A model generated the notes under the pieces. That model saw nothing but the letters and a program-made list of their open reading frames with translations, did no database searches and was not told the origin of the DNA. DNA of 64,000 nt, from contig OW388293.1 of NCBI GenBank assembly GCA_936450465.1, positions 84,590,134 through 84,654,133 on the forward strand. The letters are read 5' to 3'. A program made the position numbers and the translations under genes. Shown here one piece after another: positions 61,401 to 64,000 of this stretch; the first letter of the stretch is position 1, and every line of letters begins with the position of its first letter. Origin of the DNA: Gibbula magus. Lineage: Eukaryota; Mollusca; Gastropoda; Trochida; Trochidae.

Positions 61401-61800
61401 TGTTCCGATGTATTGTCCATATCAGATAAGGCTTTCTTCACTTCACTTGTTAACCATCTTATGATGGGTTAGAACTCCACTGACCTACTTGTGTGTTTCG
61501 ATGTATTGTCCATATCAGATAAGGCTTTCTGCACTTCACTTGTTAACCATCTTATGATGGGTTAGAACTCCACTGACCTACTTGTGTGTTCCGATGTATT
61601 GTCCATATCAGATAAGGCTTTCTTCACTTCACTTGTTAACCATCTTATGATGGGTTAGAACTCCACTGACCTACTTGTGTGTTCCGATGTATTGTCCATA
61701 TCAGATAAGGCTTTCTTCACTTCAGTTGTTAACCATCTTATGATGGGTTAGAACTCAACTGACCTACTTGTGTGTTCCGATGTATTGTCCATATCAGATA
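58300..61800. repeat. Satellite region with a 2.7-kb internal duplication
   Basis: Variants recur at offset 2,707-2,709: gtttcgatgt with ctttctgcac (58,789 and 61,496), cagataatgctttttt (58,342 and 61,051), and cttcagttgttaacc (59,013 and 61,720). This equals 29 monomers of mixed 93/94-bp types. Confidence 0.85.
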
Positions 61801-62599
61801 AGGCTTTCTTCACTTCACTTGTTAACCATCTTATGATGGGTTAGAACTCCACTGACCTACTTGTGTGTTCCGATGTATTGTCCATATCAGATAAGGCTTT
61901 CTTCACTTCACTTGTTAACCATCTTATGATGGGTTAGAACTCCACTGACCTACTTGTGTGTTCCGATGTATTGTCCATATCAGATAAGGCTTTCTTCACT
62001 TCACTTGATAACAATCTTACGATGGGTTAGAACTCCACTGACCTACTTGTGTGTTCCGATGTATTGTCCATATCAGATAAGGCTTTCTTCACTTCACTTG
62101 TTAACCATCTTATGATGGGTTAGAACTCCACTGACCTACTTGTGTGTTCCGATGTATTGTCCATATCAGATAAGGCTTTCTTCACTTCACTTGTTAACCA
62201 TCTTATGATGGGTTAGAACTCCACTGACCTACTTGTGTGTTCCGATGTATTGTCCATATCAGATAAGGCTTTCTTCACTTCACTTGTTAACCATCTTATG
62301 ATGGGTTAGAACTCCACTGACCTACTTGTGTGTTCCGATGTATTGTCCATATCAATATATAACTTTCTTCACTTCACTTGTTAACCATCTTATGATGGGT
62401 TAGAACTCCACTGACCTACTTGTGTGTTCCGATATATTGTCCATATCAATATATAACTTTCTTCTCTTCACTTGTTAACCATCTTATGATGGGTTAGAAC
62501 TCCACTGACCTACTTGTGTGTTCCGATGTATTGTCCATATCAGATAAGGCTTTCTTCACTTCACTTGTTAACCATCTTATGATGGGTTAGAACTCCACT

Positions 62600-64000
62600 G
62601 AGCTACTTGTGTGTTCCGATGTATTGTCCATATCAATATATAACTTTCTTCACTTCACTTGTTAACCATGTTATGATGGGTTAGAACTCCACTGACCTAC
62701 TTGTGTGTTCCGATATATTGTCCATATCAATATATAACTTTCTTCACTTCACTTGTTAACCATCTTATAATGGGTTAGAACTCCACTGACCTACTTGTGT
62801 GTTCCGATATATTGTCCATATCAATATATAACTTTCTTCACTTCACTTGTTAACCATCTTATGATGGGTTAGAACTCCACTGACCTACTTGTGTGTTCCG
62901 ATATATTGTCCATATCAATATATAACTTTCTTCACTTCACTTGTTAACCATCTTATGATGGGTTAGAACTCCACTGACCTACTTGTGTGTTCCGATATAT
63001 TGTCCATATCAATATATAACTTTCTTCACTTCACTTGTTAACCATCTTATGATGGGTTAGAACTCCACTGACCTACTTGTGTGTTCCAATATATTGTCCA
63101 TATCAATATATAACTTTCTTCACTTCACTTGTTAACCATCTTATGATGGGTTAGAACTCCACTGACCTACTTGTGTGTTCCGATATATTGTCCATATCAA
63201 TATATAACTTTCTTCACTTCACTTGTTAACCATCTTATGATGGGTTAGAACTCCACTGACCTACTTGTGTGTTCCGATATATTGTCCATATCAATATATA
63301 ACTTTCTTCACTTCACTTGTTAACCATCTTATGATGGGTTAGAACTCCACTGACCTACTTGTGTGTTCCAATATATTGTCCATATCAATATATAACTTTC
63401 TCCACTTCACTTGTTAACCATCTTATGATGGGTTAGAACTCCACTGACCTACTTGTGTGTTCCGATATATTGTCCATATCAATATATAACTTTCTTCACT
63501 TCACTTGTTAACCATCTTATGATGGGTTAGAACTCCACTGACCTACTTGTGTGTTCCGATATATTGTCCATATCAATATATAACTTTCTTCACTTCACTT
63601 GTTCACCATCTTATGATGGGTTAGAACTCCACTGACCTACTTGTGTGTTCCGATATATTGTCCATATCAATATATAACTTTCTTCACTTCACTTGTTTAC
63701 CATCTTATGATGGGTTAGAACTCCACTGACCTACTTGTGTGTTCCGATATATTGTCCATATCAATATATAACTTTCTTCACTTCACTTGTTAACCATCTT
63801 ATGATGGGTTAGAACTCCACTGACCTACTTGTGTGTTCCGATATATTGTCCATATCAATATATAACTTTCTTCACTTCACTTGTTAAGCATCTTATGATG
63901 GGTTAGAACTCCACTGACCTACTTGTGTGTTCCGATGTATTGTCCATATCAATATATAACTTTATTCACTTCACTTGTTAACCATCTTATGATGGGTTAG
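62600..64000. repeat. Homogeneous run of 94-bp satellite monomers
   Basis: From about 62,600 every monomer is of the 94-bp type, and all but the first and last also carry gatatattg or aatatattg in place of gatgtattg. Near the window end ttaagcatc and aactttattcac appear, variants otherwise seen together only near 54,260, which suggests another higher-order copy starts here. Confidence 0.85.

Larger units (their letters stand above)
49171..64000. repeat. Satellite array, 93/94-bp monomers, about 159 copies
   Basis: Head-to-tail monomers of the form acctacttgtgtgttccgat, gtattgtccatatcagataa, ggctttcttcacttcacttg, ttaaccatcttatgatgggt, tagaactccactg: 93 bp. A second type has caatatataactttcttc in place of cagataaggctttcttc and is 94 bp. 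The array is unbroken for 14,830 bp and continues past the window. Each monomer contains an almost perfect hairpin (ttaaccatc-ttat-gatgggttaa type, with one bulged G). No open frame of note, since every frame has stops. Monomers near 62,600-64,000 are all of the 94-bp type. Position next to decayed transposons fits pericentromeric or other heterochromatin. Confidence 0.99.

Noticed and set aside
49171..64000. Regular repeats resembling a CRISPR array
   Set aside because: There are no unique spacers. The whole 93/94-bp period is repeated, the sequence is eukaryotic, and no cas genes are present.

Overview
This is eukaryotic nuclear DNA, AT-rich and almost without genes. The best guess is a marine mollusc. 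That guess rests on remembered resemblance of several repeats to molluscan ones: a SINE whose 3' part reads (in reverse) ggggtttaacgccgctttc, a LINE 3' tail of TTTGACT units, and a foldback element built from cttgttaacgcgata units. No database was searched. Nothing bacterial or viral was seen.

Region 1 (about 0.57-36.3 kb) is the most unexpected part. It consists of three diverged tandem copies of a segment of about 10-13 kb: unit 1 about 0.57-13.4 kb, unit 2 about 13.4-24.0 kb, unit 3 about 24.0-36.3 kb. Remnants of a fourth unit are visible at 36.4 kb and 41.5 kb. Blocks of clear similarity recur in the same order, but the open frames inside them are not shared between units, so the duplicated material looks non-coding. 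The best preserved block (8.8-9.2 kb and its copies) has at least five copies. Between the shared blocks each unit carries private insertions: MITEs, SINEs, a 39-bp minisatellite, a foldback element with internal repeats, and a polypyrimidine/polypurine tract. For three insertions the sister unit gives a partly or fully readable empty site.

Region 2 (about 36.3-49.1 kb) holds transposon material. There is a LINE reverse-transcriptase remnant (37.3 kb), two unassigned open frames that could be exons (39.0 and 40.7 kb), and a structurally complete Tc1-type transposon (41,845-43,418). The transposon has matching 27-bp inverted repeats, TA duplications, a TATA box and an intact DD34E transposase, and is the only confident protein-coding gene in the window. 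Further on are a 181/183-bp direct repeat pair about 5 kb apart, a small TATA/initiator promoter with a 30-codon frame and a 32-bp minisatellite, a LINE C-terminal remnant running into (CT)71, and a broken second Tc1-like transposase on the minus strand.

Region 3 (49,171 to the window end, about 14.8 kb) is one uninterrupted satellite array of about 159 monomers. Monomers are of two kinds, 93 bp and 94 bp. The array shows higher-order duplications with offsets of about 5.3/4.4 kb and 2.7 kb, and ends in a run of only the 94-bp type. It continues beyond the window.

Overall the window looks like pericentromeric or otherwise heterochromatic sequence next to a decaying tandem segmental duplication. 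No pathway or operon-like gene set is present.
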